A DNA stretch of 64,000 nucleotides, from contig CAVYFY010000015.1 in assembly GCA_963767835.1 (NCBI GenBank), positions 186,001-250,000 on the forward strand, in the 5' to 3' direction. Under the pieces are notes generated by a model. That model was not told the origin of the DNA, ran no database searches, and saw only the letters and a list, made by a program, of their open reading frames with translations. Source of the DNA: SIAQ01 sp963767835 (lineage in GTDB: Bacteria > Planctomycetota > Planctomycetia > Gemmatales > Gemmataceae). Made by a program: the position numbers and the translations under genes. Position 1 is the stretch's first letter; the number at the start of each line of letters is the position of its first letter. Of this stretch, positions 46,473 through 54,800 are shown in pieces.

Positions 46473-46500
46473 ACCCGATCCGCACGGATCGGGTTTCTTT
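46473..46500 (+). terminator. Rho-independent terminator
   Basis: ACCCGATCC (46473-46481), loop GCAC, GGATCGGGT (46486-46494), then TTCTTT. The stem is a perfect 9 bp. It ends the thioredoxin-fold gene and lies just before the palindrome at 46516. Confidence 0.85.
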
Positions 46501-46515
46501 GTTGCGCGGGATTCT

Positions 46516-46592
46516 GGTGCGAAACCGCGCAGCGAGCTTCAACGCCCATCCCGTAAATTGGATGATTGAAGCTCGCTGCGCGGTTTCGCACC
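46516..46592. repeat. Perfect 27-bp inverted repeat
   Basis: The left arm 46516-46542 (GGTGCGAAACCGCGCAGCGA and on) is exactly complementary to the right arm 46566-46592. They are separated by 23 bases. The repeat lies between the terminator and the esterase gene (converging genes). Confidence 0.85.
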
Positions 46593-46609
46593 CAGCATCC
46601 TGGCACCAA

Positions 46610-48109
46610 TCAGTTCTTCCTGCGAAACGCGCCCGCCATTTCCTTCGCCATCCGTTGCCGCAGGTCCGCATCAATGAGGTTGCCGTGATTGCGTCCGGGA
46701 AAAATCTCGACAAGGGCATCGCTGCCGAGATTTTTGAGCGATTCGCCGAGCAAGCGGGTGGCGCCTTCGAGGTAGAAGGTATCCTCGGCGCCCATGTAGA
46801 CATGAATTTTGCCGGCGAGCTTGGGGCCGAGCGTTTTCCAGTTGCGTTCCAGGACCAGGCGGATGTCGTAGCGTTCCCATGCCTTGGCGACATCGCGGTC
46901 GATAGCGCCGGTCGTGCGGTTCCAGAGGGGCATCGGCCTGCCGTCTTTGCCTCGTGGGCTGAAGACGGCCTCGAAAGAAAAAAGCTGGCCGCCGCGGCCC
47001 ATGACGACTTCCATGTCGTTGAACGGCTTGTAACGCAGCAGCACCTTGCCGCCGCTGCGTGCCAGCGGGCGCGGCTCGCCTTTTTCATCGGTGAAAAGGT
47101 TCTGCTTCGGGTCGTAGATGTTGACGCGCTGGAAATCGCGGAAATCGACGGGGTCGGGCGCCGTGGACCAGACGCCGCCGAAGAAATCGGGATAGCGGAC
47201 CTGAAGCCACAAGCTCGACCAGCCGCCGGAGGAGTGGCCGGTGACGAAGCGCGATGACGGCGTGCCAAGGCCGCGGAATTTCGTTTCGATGAATGGGATC
47301 AGCTCCTCGGTGAGCGCCTGGCCGCACGGGCCGTTGTTGTCGGAGTCGGCAAAGACGTGATGCCCAAGCCGGCAGCTCGGATCGAGGACGACGTAGAGCA
47401 TCTCCACATCGGCGACCTGGTTGGCCTTGCGCGCTTCGGCCCCGAATGCGCCGAAGTGGTTGCCGCCGAAGCCGGGGATTTCGTAAATAACCGGATACTT
47501 CTTGTCGGGCATCTCGGCAAACGATTTCGGCAGCACGACGCCAGCACGCAACTTGATCGGCTTCTTGTGGAACGCGCTCAGCAACTTGCTCTCGATCTCC
47601 ACATACTTCACGCGCCCCTTTTCCTCGAATTTCCGTGCCGATATCACCTGGTCCATGACGAGCTTGATCGGCCCATCCGGCGGGTTGGCCGGATCGTAGA
47701 GGATCGGCTTGGAATAGGCGTTGCCCGGCGAGCTGGTGAAATTCATGCCGCCTAGATCGCGGTCGAGAATCGCTTGCAGATAGCATTTCTCCGTCGCGAT
47801 CGTCGCCCACGTCTTCGGATGCGCATGCTTCGGCTCAAAGACAAGCGGCGAGTCCGGCAGCCATTTCACGACATCCAGGGCAAACGCCGGCTGCGGATTG
47901 AACCAGCTCAACCCCGGCGGCGCCCCCTTGCTCGCCGTCTTGGTCGCAATCACGAAAACGCGCCCCGAAAACGCCTCGGCGGCAACGCCCTTCGAGAACG
48001 AGAGCTCGACATTCAGTTGCGTGCTTGGTTGCGTCAGGCAGACGGCAAGAAAAAGGGGTGCGGCGTGCATACGAATCCACGGGTAAGGCGTTTGATGGTT
48101 GATATCCAT
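46610..48109 (-). CDS. Exported alpha/beta hydrolase (esterase family)
   Basis: The product is about 499 residues from the ATG at 48109, or 486 from that at 48070. Both precede a hydrophobic segment (MHAAPLFLAVCLTQPS). A hydrolase domain follows: YPVIYEIPGFGGNHFGAFGA, the nucleophile GHSSGGWSSLWLQ (Ser at the G-x-S-x-G elbow), VVLDPSCRLGHHVFADSDNN, and the His loop FPGRNHGNLID near the end. The catalytic Asp is probably in YMGAEDTFYLEGA. It fits the putative esterase (EstA/feruloyl-type) group; the substrate is unknown. Upstream sequence in frame comes from the palindrome at 48173-48365 and is not native. No clear ribosome site for either start. Confidence 0.78.
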   Translation of the reverse strand: MDINHQTPYPWIRMHAAPLFLAVCLTQPSTQLNVELSFSKGVAAEAFSGRVFVIATKTASKGAPPGLSWFNPQPAFALDVVKWLPDSPLVFEPKHAHPKTWATIATEKCYLQAILDRDLGGMNFTSSPGNAYSKPILYDPANPPDGPIKLVMDQVISARKFEEKGRVKYVEIESKLLSAFHKKPIKLRAGVVLPKSFAEMPDKKYPVIYEIPGFGGNHFGAFGAEARKANQVADVEMLYVVLDPSCRLGHHVFADSDNNGPCGQALTEELIPFIETKFRGLGTPSSRFVTGHSSGGWSSLWLQVRYPDFFGGVWSTAPDPVDFRDFQRVNIYDPKQNLFTDEKGEPRPLARSGGKVLLRYKPFNDMEVVMGRGGQLFSFEAVFSPRGKDGRPMPLWNRTTGAIDRDVAKAWERYDIRLVLERNWKTLGPKLAGKIHVYMGAEDTFYLEGATRLLGESLKNLGSDALVEIFPGRNHGNLIDADLRQRMAKEMAGAFRRKN

Positions 48110-48172
48110 AATATAGCGAGAGCCGCTGAAGTGAGGGCGGTATTCGGGAGAGGCCATGAATAATCGCAGATT

Positions 48173-48365
48173 CTCGTTCCCACGCTCCGCGTGGGAACGC
48201 GCAGCCTCGCGACGCTCCTGCGTCGCGGACAGGATGCCGGGAAAGAATCCCATGTCCCGGCGATGCGGCTCGCATCTCATTTGCAACGGGGTGCAAGCGG
48301 GCGACATGTCCGCGACGCAGGAGCGTCGCGAAGCAGGGCGTCCCCACGCGGAGCGTGGGAACGAG
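48173..48365. repeat. Compound inverted repeat of 193 bases (two nested arm pairs)
   Basis: The outer arms start CTCGTTCCCACGCTCCGCGT (48173) and end with the complement (ACGCGGAGCGTGGGAACGAG, to 48365). Inside, 48207-48231 (TCGCGACGCTCCTGCGTCGC and on) is complementary to 48307-48331. Each arm is itself a small palindrome. The whole could extrude as a branched structure. Translations of this repeat give FPRSAWER, HAERGNE and VPTLRVGT peptides, which are common in annotated planctomycete proteins. Confidence 0.85.
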
Positions 48366-48473
48366 GGTCTGTTCCTCATTCTGAAATGGGCGCTCGCCGC
48401 CGGGATGCTCGCGTCGCTCTTGTTCGCGCATGGCTGCCACGGCGACGAGGATCACGAGTTGTTCACGGTGGTA

Positions 48474-49754
48474 TCACACGCAATCGTGAAATGATTCCGC
48501 CGTTTGCTCGCTGGCCCAGAGCTTTAGTTCGTCCGAGCTCAGGCGGGCGGGCAGCACGCACTCGTGCAGCCAGTTGCCGTCGTCGTAGACGGACCACATC
48601 ACGCGTACCAGCAGTGTTTTGGCGCCGCATTCGTGCAACGGTTCGATGGCAATCAGCGTTTGCTCGGCAAGCTGGCGCTCCAGGCGCAGGCACAAACCGC
48701 TCGAGGAGATGTCGCGCACGCGGGCAAATTCGTCGAGGCTGTCGTCCTCGCCCTCGGAGCGCACGCGGGCGGGGCGGTCGCACAGGATTCGTGCCGTCGC
48801 CCGCCGTTCCACGCCCTTGGTCATCTCCGCGCCGGGCTCCCCCTGATGGACGATGCGGTTCTTGCCCCCCTTCTTGGCGCGGTACATCAACTCGTCCACG
48901 CAGCGGACCATCGCATCCACATCGCGCGACGGCGTCGGAAAGGTCATGGCCCCGATCGACAGGGTCACGGGCCAGCGCTTGCTCGCCATCACCGCGATGA
49001 AGTTGGCGCGCATGCGCGACAGCATGGCACCAGCGTCGTCCTTGTTGCAATCGGGCAGGAGCAGCGCGAACTCATCGCCGCCGAGCCGGGCAAACAGGTC
49101 CGTGGCGCGGATGTCCCCGTGAATACTGCGGACCAGATCGCACAGCGCTTCATCGCCGGCGGAATGGCCCAGCTTGTCGTTGAGCCATTTGAAATTGTCC
49201 AGATCGAGATAGGCTAGCGTCACCGGCTGCTGAGCCCGCAAGGCGCGCTCGACGGCCAGGCTGACGCCTTCATAGAACGTTCGGCCGTTGGCGGCGCCGG
49301 TCAAGGGATCGGAGCGGGCCAGCTTCTTTTCCAGGTAGAGGCTGAGCCGCAAGCGCGACAGCAAGCTGGAGGTGACCACGAAGATGCCGAAGCGAGCGGT
49401 GCCGTTCCAAAGGAGATTCAGCGGCGTGGCTTCGGGTTCCCAGGAAGCCTCCACGCTTTGCCAGCTCACGGCGCAAGCCATCGAGATCAAGATGCCCTGG
49501 GCGAACCCGCCGAACCACGCTCCGAGGGCAATCGGAATCAGGTAGAAGATGGCGAATGAAAAGCTTTTGCCCGTGGCGTAGTCGAGCAAGCCAATCGTGG
49601 CGACCAGGAGCGCTCCCCCCAGACCCAGCAGCAGCCCGCGCCAGCCGTCGATGAAGACCCGGCCGGCCAGCTCGGTGCGTTCCCTTCCCAACAGCCGATG
49701 CGAGTGCTCGCGTGGCTGCACGGAAGGCAATGCCAATACTGTGCGCTTGACCAT
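48474..49754 (-). CDS. Membrane GGDEF diguanylate cyclase with C-terminal PilZ domain
   Basis: This 426-residue signalling protein has two or more membrane segments (LLLGLGGALLVATIGLLDYA, FAIFYLIPIALGAWFGGFAQ; MASE-like) before a GGDEF domain. ARLGGDEFALLLPDC carries the intact active site. RATD five residues upstream is the inhibitory I-site, so product feedback is likely. The C-terminal PilZ domain starts at ERRATARILCDRPARVRSEG with the D.SSSGLCL motif, a c-di-GMP receptor. The fusion makes and senses c-di-GMP. ATG 49754 is preferred; the frame open upstream to 49970 is repeat-derived. Divergent to the FHA-GAF-SpoIIE gene. Confidence 0.88.
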   Translation of the reverse strand: MVKRTVLALPSVQPREHSHRLLGRERTELAGRVFIDGWRGLLLGLGGALLVATIGLLDYATGKSFSFAIFYLIPIALGAWFGGFAQGILISMACAVSWQSVEASWEPEATPLNLLWNGTARFGIFVVTSSLLSRLRLSLYLEKKLARSDPLTGAANGRTFYEGVSLAVERALRAQQPVTLAYLDLDNFKWLNDKLGHSAGDEALCDLVRSIHGDIRATDLFARLGGDEFALLLPDCNKDDAGAMLSRMRANFIAVMASKRWPVTLSIGAMTFPTPSRDVDAMVRCVDELMYRAKKGGKNRIVHQGEPGAEMTKGVERRATARILCDRPARVRSEGEDDSLDEFARVRDISSSGLCLRLERQLAEQTLIAIEPLHECGAKTLLVRVMWSVYDDGNWLHECVLPARLSSDELKLWASEQTAESFHDCV

Positions 49755-49883
49755 CGTTTGTTCCGTGGACGAGGTGACAGGACGCGCTTTTTCCTCATTC
49801 TCGAAACAAGCATAACATCCGTGCGCCCTCGTTGCCGAAAATCCGCGCAAAATCTTGCACGGCCCAGAAGCGTCAGCGGCGCC

Positions 49884-49971
49884 CGTGGCCGGGGTCGGTA
49901 CTCGTCGGTACTCCGACCCCGGAAATCGTCCCCCTTCGGAAGCCGGGGTCGGAATACCGACCCCGGCCACG
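49884..49971. repeat. Palindromic element with GGGGTCGG core
   Basis: CGTGGCCGGGGTCGGTA (49884-49900) is complementary to TACCGACCCCGGCCACG (49955-49971). Two further palindromes with the same core (CCGGGGTCGG / CCGACCCCGG) sit inside, at 49889-49922 and 49943-49966. It lies in the 329-base divergent spacer between the GGDEF and SpoIIE genes. Confidence 0.8.
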
Positions 49972-50083
49972 ACCAGTGAAAAAATCCGGCACGCGCCCCA
50001 ACGCGCGTCAGCGATGGGAACCTCAATACATTTCCTCTCGACGGGGGTATACTCATCTGCATCTGCATGAGAAGGAGGAGATC

Positions 50084-51727
50084 ATGGGTCTGCTCTTGAT
50101 CGAACGCGGCGAACGGCAAGGCGACGTCATCCGTCTGACGCATGACAGGATCGTCCTCGGCCGCCATCCCGATTTCTGCGATGAAATCATCAGCACGAAG
50201 GAAGCGGTCAGCCGCAAGCACGCGCGGATCGTGCGCGTCAACGATCAGCATTTCATCGAGGACCTGAAGAGCCGAAATCACACGTATCTCAATGATGTTG
50301 AGTTGGCCGCTTACACGCCGGTAGCGCTTGGCGATAAGGACGTGATTCGCATCTGCGAATTCCAGGCGACTTATCTGGAACAGATGCCCGAAGGCGACGA
50401 GGACGACCATTCCTCGACGGTGGAAGCAGTCCTGAGCTCCAGCAGTGATCGCAGCCTGGAATCGCAGCCGGCGGCCAAGCTGGCGGCGCTCGTGGAAATC
50501 ACCGCCAAGCTGAGCAAGACCTTGCAGCTCGACGCCCAGCTCCCCGAGGTCGTCACCGCCCTCTTGACCCTCTTTCCGCAGGCCGATCGCTGCTTCATCA
50601 TCTTAACCGACGAGGATAGTCCTGCCCTCAGGCCTAAATTCGTGCGGACCCGGCACCGCAACGACGAGGCGACCGCCCGCTTCAGCCAGACCATCGTGCG
50701 TCAGTGCCTGCGTTCCTCCCAGGCGATCCTTCTGTGTGAAGGCGGCGGCACGCACATCCCCCGCAAAAGCTCCGATAGCGTCTTCGCCTTCAACATCCGC
50801 TCCGTCATGTGTGTCCCGCTGCTATCGGCCCAGGGCGAGCCGTTCGGCGTCATTCAGCTTGACACCCAGGATGCCGGCAAGAGATTCACCGAGGAAGATC
50901 TGAAGCTCCTCTGGTGCGTCGCCTCGCTGGCCGCAGTCGCCATGGAGAACGCCGGCTTTCACCAGGCGCAACTGACCCAGGAGCGCGTGCAAAACGAACT
51001 CGACATGGCCCGGCAGGTGCAACTCAACTTTTTGCCCAGCCGGCTGCCGCAGTTGCCCGGCTATGAATTCTACGCCCATTACGAACCTGCCCGCGAGGTA
51101 GGCGGCGACTACTATGACTTCATCCCCCTGCCCGATGAGCGGCTCGCCTTGACCCTCGGCGACGTCGCCGGCAAGGGGATGCCCGCCGCCCTCTTGATGG
51201 CCCGCGTCTCCTCCGACACGCGCTCGTGCTTCTTAAGCGAGAAGGATCCGACGGCCGCCCTCGCCAAACTCAACGATCATCTGCATCCTTATACCAGCCC
51301 GATGGATCGCTTCGTCACCATGATCGCCAGCGTTCTCGATCCGGCCGCGCATACGCTCACGCTGGTCAACGCCGGCCACCCGCCGCCGCTTTGGTATCGC
51401 CGCGCCCTCAATGCCTGCGCCCGGACGACCCCACTCGAGGATGATGGCCAGGCGCTCGGCCTGACGCTGGGCAATCGCTATCGCGCCTATCAGATCCAGC
51501 TTGAGCCGGGCGATTGCGTGATTTTTTACAGCGACGGCGTGACCGATGCGCAGAACCTGGGCAGCAAGCCGTTCCGCCAGAAGGGGCTCATGGGCCTGCT
51601 CGAAAACGCGCCGGACTCACCGAGATCGCTGGGACAAAAGATCGTCGAGGCGGTGCAGCGTCATGCCCTGGGCGGCACGCAGCGTGACGACATCACGTTG
51701 GTGTGTTTTGGGCGACCCGTACGGTAG
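50084..51727 (+). CDS. FHA-GAF-SpoIIE (PP2C) protein phosphatase
   Basis: This is a 547-residue regulator. The FHA domain (about 1-105) reads the phosphothreonine state: LLIERGERQGDVIRLTHDRI, VLGRHPD, SRKHARI and LKSRNHTYLND. The GAF domain (about 125-290) has ALLTLFPQADRCFIIL and VMCVPLLSAQGEPFGVIQLD. The SpoIIE/PP2C phosphatase domain (about 330-545) has VGGDYYDFIPL (metal Asp), LTLGDVAGKGMPAALLMARV and FYSDGVTDAQN. AAGGAGGAG precedes the ATG at 50084. It likely acts downstream of a kinase such as the one at 27662-29749, and is divergently placed to the GGDEF-PilZ gene. Confidence 0.9.
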   Translation: MGLLLIERGERQGDVIRLTHDRIVLGRHPDFCDEIISTKEAVSRKHARIVRVNDQHFIEDLKSRNHTYLNDVELAAYTPVALGDKDVIRICEFQATYLEQMPEGDEDDHSSTVEAVLSSSSDRSLESQPAAKLAALVEITAKLSKTLQLDAQLPEVVTALLTLFPQADRCFIILTDEDSPALRPKFVRTRHRNDEATARFSQTIVRQCLRSSQAILLCEGGGTHIPRKSSDSVFAFNIRSVMCVPLLSAQGEPFGVIQLDTQDAGKRFTEEDLKLLWCVASLAAVAMENAGFHQAQLTQERVQNELDMARQVQLNFLPSRLPQLPGYEFYAHYEPAREVGGDYYDFIPLPDERLALTLGDVAGKGMPAALLMARVSSDTRSCFLSEKDPTAALAKLNDHLHPYTSPMDRFVTMIASVLDPAAHTLTLVNAGHPPPLWYRRALNACARTTPLEDDGQALGLTLGNRYRAYQIQLEPGDCVIFYSDGVTDAQNLGSKPFRQKGLMGLLENAPDSPRSLGQKIVEAVQRHALGGTQRDDITLVCFGRPVR

Positions 51728-51728
51728 C

Positions 51729-51834
51729 CAAGTAAAAGGTAAAAAGAAAAAAAACAGAAAGTGGGAAGGCAAGCGTGCCATTGCGCCGCTCTCGCCTTCT
51801 CACTTTCTATTTTTTGCTTTTTCCTTTTAACTTG
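51729..51834. repeat. Long A/T-rich inverted repeat between converging genes
   Basis: The left arm 51729-51770 (CAAGTAAAAGGTAAAAAG and on, to GGGAAGGC) pairs with the right arm 51794-51834 (GCCTTCTCACTTTCTA to CTTTTAACTTG) with a few mismatches. It would form a long hairpin from either strand and could act as a two-way terminator for the SpoIIE gene and the giant VWA gene. Confidence 0.75.
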
Positions 51835-51836
51835 CG

Positions 51837-54800
51837 TCAGTTGCCGCCGCCGGGGATGCCGGACAGGTTGACAGCGGGGCGATTGGCGCGGTTGGCCATG
51901 TCGAAGAACGGTCGGATGACCATGTCCATGCTTCTCTGATCGGCGGACATGCGGACCTGGGTCGTCATCTGCACGCCGCCGCCGGCCGGATTGATGGCGT
52001 TCTGGGCAATCGGCGTCATCGGCGACTTGTTTTGCGAGTCCTTGGCAGCCAGCGCCGACGGCATCAGATTGGGAGCGCCAGCGCCGCCGCGCGGACCGGA
52101 GCTTGCTCCGAGTGCCCCGAAGAAATTCGGATTGGCGACGGAGCGCAGATCGTCGAAGGCGCTGCCTCCCTTGGTTTCGCTCGCTGTCGGCGTATGCCGA
52201 CGGCTGGCGGCGGGGGAGACGCTGGCCAGGTCGGTGCGCCGGCCTTGCGTCAGCTTGATCTTCACGGGCGCGTTGTTGTCAAGCTTGACGATCTCGATGC
52301 GGCGCGACTGATCGCTCGTGCCGGAGTTTTGCGTGATGATCAGGCGGGCGCGATTGTTGAGCGGCAGGCCGAACATGCGCGACACGGTGATCTCGTATTC
52401 GCCGGGGAAGGCCTGGGCGGCAATATACTGGGCGTTCGGCTCCTTGTCGGTCAGGTTGTAGCCGAGCATCGTACCGCCGCCGGGGGTTTGCTTCTGATCG
52501 AGGCTGCACACGCTGCCGCACGGTTCCTTGACGCGCAATTCCAGCTCGGCAAGGCTGTCGGGTGCGGGGTTATCCCAGACCAACTGGATGATGAGGTCGC
52601 GCTGGTTCAAGCGCTTGAGAGCGTCTTCGAGCCGATTCGCCTCGTTGCCGCGCTTCTCGTTTTTGAGCTTGTCGGCGAGCGAGCCGAGCCGTTTCTGGGC
52701 GGCCTTCTGGATGAAGAGGTTATCGACGGGCCAATCCTGGCTGACGAGATTGCCGACGGCCCATTCCATGGCGGCGGGATCCTTGGCGCTCTCGGCGTAA
52801 GCGAGAGCGTTTTCATAGGGATGGTAATCGTTGGGTTCGAGCTGGGCGGCTTGCTTGCAGAAGGCCAGGGCACGATCGAATTGACTGCGGTCGGCCATGG
52901 CGCGGGCGGCGCTGCATGAAGCCTTGCGCGTCGCTGGGATCGAGTGCGATGCCCGAAAGCCGGGCGCGCTGGATGTCCTCGGCATCGCCGCCGGATGCTT
53001 CCAGGGCGATCGCCAGGGCCTCGAAGACCCAGGGCCGAACGATGACGCCGGCGCGCAGGTTCGCTTTCAGGAATTCCGCGGCGTGCTTGAATTCGCCGGC
53101 CTCGAAAAGGAAGTCGGCGGTGGCGATGACCAGGCCCGGCTCGACGCCGCCGCGGGCGAACGATTCATTCCAGACCTTGGTCGGATCGAGCTGTTCCTTT
53201 TTCTTGAGAGCGATCACGCGGGGATCCTTGTCCACGTCATTGGCCGGCGCGACCTTGATGTTCGGGTCTTTGTCGGCAGCGCGGGCGATGGCGTCTTGAT
53301 TTTCCCGTTCGATGCGTGCGCCGACTTCAAGGCGTTTGACCTTGCCGCCGACGATGCCGCCGGTGATCGAGGTGTGCATGCGCGAGGGAGCGCGGACGAT
53401 CAGGGCAAGCGCCGGGGGGAAGAAGTCGATGGAGTTCGAAGTTTGCGGATCGGCATTCATGGTTGGATCGGGGGGCGGCCCCGCGCCGATCATGCCCGGG
53501 TTGCCCGCCATGCCGACCATGCCGACCATGCCGACCATGCCCGGGTTGGGGAACATCATGGGGAACATGGGCATGCCGATCATGGCGAATTGATTCAGCT
53601 GGGGCGGACGGTTCCAGTTGCCTGGATCGACGATGCGGGTGACGAGGGAGATGAGTCCGGAAGCCTGTGTGGCGCCGAGGGCGCCGAGGGAGCCATTGAA
53701 GCCCGCCTGGAAGGCGCCGCCCTGCATATTTCCCATGCCGCCGAAGCCGCCCGCCATTGGGGCGCCCCCCATGCCAGCCATGCCAGCCATGCCCGCCATT
53801 CCCATCGCGGGCATGCCCATGCCAGCCATGCCGGCCATCCCGCCCATGCCCATGGCGGGCATACCCATTCCAGCCATGCCGGCCATCCCGCCCATGCCCA
53901 TGGCGGGCATACCCATTCCAGCCATGCCGGCCATTCCTGCCATGCCCATCGCAGGCATACCCATTCCAGCCATGCCGGCCATTCCTGCCATGCCCATCGC
54001 GGGCATCCCCATACCGGCCATGCCGGCCATTCCAGCCATGCCGGCCATACCGGCCATACCGGCCATACCGGCCATACCGGCCATTCCAGCCATGCCGGGC
54101 ATGCCCGCCGCCCCGCCCATGCCGCCGCCCATGCCGCCAGCTATGCCCATCTGGCCGCTGGAGATCGGGATAACAAGATCACCCACCGGGTAGATGCGGA
54201 TGACCTTGTCGGCAAGGTAGCGGTCAACCGTGGTGATCTCAATGAAATTGCGGCGAATCAAGTAAGTGGCTTTGCCCTTGCCGACCTGGGCCAGAATCAG
54301 ACGCAGCGCCGTATTCATCATCATCTTGCTCGGCGCCTGCGGCAGGCTGACTTCTTCTTCGTAAGGATCGGGCGCCTCAGGGCCGAGTTCCGCGTTGATC
54401 GACTCCTTGTCGACGAGGATGGGCAAGCCGTACTTGTCGCTGAAAAACTCCAGGGCCGCCTTCAGCTTGATCTTCTCGGTCAGGCCCTTGGTATCGATCA
54501 CGGTTTGCAGCTTGCGGTAAATTTCAGCGGATTCCTTGCGGCCGGCTTCATCGTCGGGCAAGCTGCGCACATCGTATTTGTCCTTGCGGGCCTTGATCAA
54601 GGCTTTCCAGGTCACCAGCGGCGGGAAATAGATGCCCGGCTCGTCGGGATACGGGATGTGCGATTTCTCGATCGACATCATGATCGCGAGATATTTTTCC
54701 TCGCGCTGCCGGATGAGCGAATTGACCTGCTGGAGCGGGTATGCGGCCATGGCGATGTCGTACATGGCCTTGGTGGCGGTCGGGACCGTATAGCCCTTGG

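Noticed and set aside
48404..48494. Short plus-strand frame MLASLLFAHGCHGDED, lipoprotein-like
   Set aside because: The upstream part comes from the palindrome at 48173-48365, there is no ribosome site, and the end overlaps the converging GGDEF gene. It may be a fragment of a small lipoprotein gene but cannot be supported.
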